From: Collinsella aerofaciens
Lineage (GTDB): Bacteria; Actinomycetota; Coriobacteriia; Coriobacteriales; Coriobacteriaceae
Length of the DNA: 64,000 bases
NCBI RefSeq assembly: GCF_002736145.1
Contig: NZ_CP024160.1
Span: 434,001 to 498,000, forward strand
Direction of reading: 5' to 3'
Position numbers and translations under genes: made by a program. Below are positions 63,282 to 64,000 of the stretch, in pieces (the stretch's first letter is position 1; each line of letters starts with the position of its first letter). Below the pieces are notes generated by a model, which did not search any database, was not told where the DNA came from, and was given only the letters and a program-made list of their open reading frames with translations.

Positions 63282-64000
63282 ATGGACTGGGGCGTTGAAT
63301 TAAGCTCGCTATTTCTTTCAATCTGGTACCCAATATTCATCGCGCCCTATGTTCTCGCGCTTGCCTATTATGCTTCGCTTGAATCGATGTACATGCGTAT
63401 AAACGTTGTGGGAGAGAACCTGCCTACAAAGGAGTTTATTAATATTGCAATAGCGTTGTTTCCAAACTTTCGATACATCAGACATTTCAACGGATGGAAT
63501 GCTCATGAGTATCTTGAATGTTGTAAACCGCCTGAAAAAGCTTCCTGCTTGGCTGCTTTTAAGTATGAGGTCGACGCGGCCGCCGCCAACGCTGACGCTA
63601 AAGTTAAACGGTTTGAATCGGGTAAAGGGAGGAGCGGGTTCGATGAAGATGGGATATGGTTTGACTGGACATATCTGGAAGAGATGAAGTCCTTTCTTTG
63701 GACAATTGCAAGTTTGGAGAATCAGCGCTGGATGGAATCCGGTGCCTATTCGTCCTTGGACGAGGCGTTTAACCGGTTCCTGCCTAACGGTTGCAACGGA
63801 TCGTTGTTGCTTTCTCGCGGAAAGGATGCATACGTCTGTTGGGCAATCAATCCATCAGGTTTTGTGTTTGCTGTCGGTTCCAGAGATGGTGCTTTTCCTT
63901 CTATGAAATACGAGGGCGATCGCTGCCCAATTACTGACGGTGCGGATATGCTCTCTGAGTTTGTTGATGACAACGGGGATGCTGATTCGCAACTTAAAAA
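63282..64000 (+). CDS. Hypothetical protein with N-terminal membrane helix, 3' end beyond the window
   Basis: The frame starts at ATG 63282 (MDWGVELSSLFLSIWYPIFI) and is open to the last base, so the C-terminus is missing. One membrane helix covers about residues 8-30; a soluble, Asp/Glu-rich part follows (about 80-239, ending DDNGDADSQLK). Weak similarity to anything I know; no motif named. It is coupled to the membrane protein just upstream. AT-rich codon use suggests recent transfer. Confidence 0.6.
   Translation, partial: MDWGVELSSLFLSIWYPIFIAPYVLALAYYASLESMYMRINVVGENLPTKEFINIAIALFPNFRYIRHFNGWNAHEYLECCKPPEKASCLAAFKYEVDAAAANADAKVKRFESGKGRSGFDEDGIWFDWTYLEEMKSFLWTIASLENQRWMESGAYSSLDEAFNRFLPNGCNGSLLLSRGKDAYVCWAINPSGFVFAVGSRDGAFPSMKYEGDRCPITDGADMLSEFVDDNGDADSQLK

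Overview
The window looks like part of the chromosome of a Collinsella-like member of the Coriobacteriia (Actinomycetota). This is an inference from high GC, strong G/C third-position bias, the protein style and the many intergenic palindromes; no 16S rRNA gene is present to confirm it.

Layout. (1) Positions 1-8 kb hold a formate/selenium block: a formate/nitrite-type channel, a molybdopterin oxidoreductase, selA, selB, a tRNA-Sec gene (selC), mobA and a DUF3343 protein. (2) Positions 8-22 kb hold housekeeping genes: gdhA, a two-gene molybdenum hydroxylase, tRNA-Leu(TAG), tig-clpP-clpX, valS and folC. (3) Positions 22-28.6 kb hold one giant LPxTG-type surface protein built from about 22 Ig-like domains. 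(4) Positions 28.6-37 kb hold an aminopeptidase P-like gene surrounded by repeats, a GlpA-like/FAD-oxidoreductase/DUF1667 operon, a striking 15+25 bp palindrome array, a zinc-ribbon membrane protein and thrS. (5) Positions 37-49.3 kb hold an exopolysaccharide operon: LoaP/NusG-like antiterminator, priming sugar transferase, glycosyltransferases, a DUF1919 gene broken by a G10 tract, acetyltransferase, Wzy, pyruvyl transferase, Wzx and an F420-dehydrogenase-beta-like protein. (6) Positions 49.4-64 kb are an accessory region. It holds an integrase fragment, a small LPxTA surface protein with a partial downstream copy, an Abi_2 gene, an AbiEii remnant, a 1218-aa P-loop (STAND/Avs-like) protein, several unrecognised genes, a frameshifted wecB remnant, an AbiH gene and a two-gene membrane-protein module that runs off the window. 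This reads as an anti-phage defence island next to, or inserted into, a polysaccharide locus.

The strongest unexplained signals are non-coding. One is a run of ten 15-bp motifs in alternating orientation at exact 40-bp steps (33921-34295). The others are two families of nested palindromes in which the long outer arms differ completely between copies, yet are self-complementary within each copy, around a shared core (28766-28923 with 30218-30377; 17432-17547 with 20276-20391). The second candidate for new biology is the set of unrecognised genes in the defence island.
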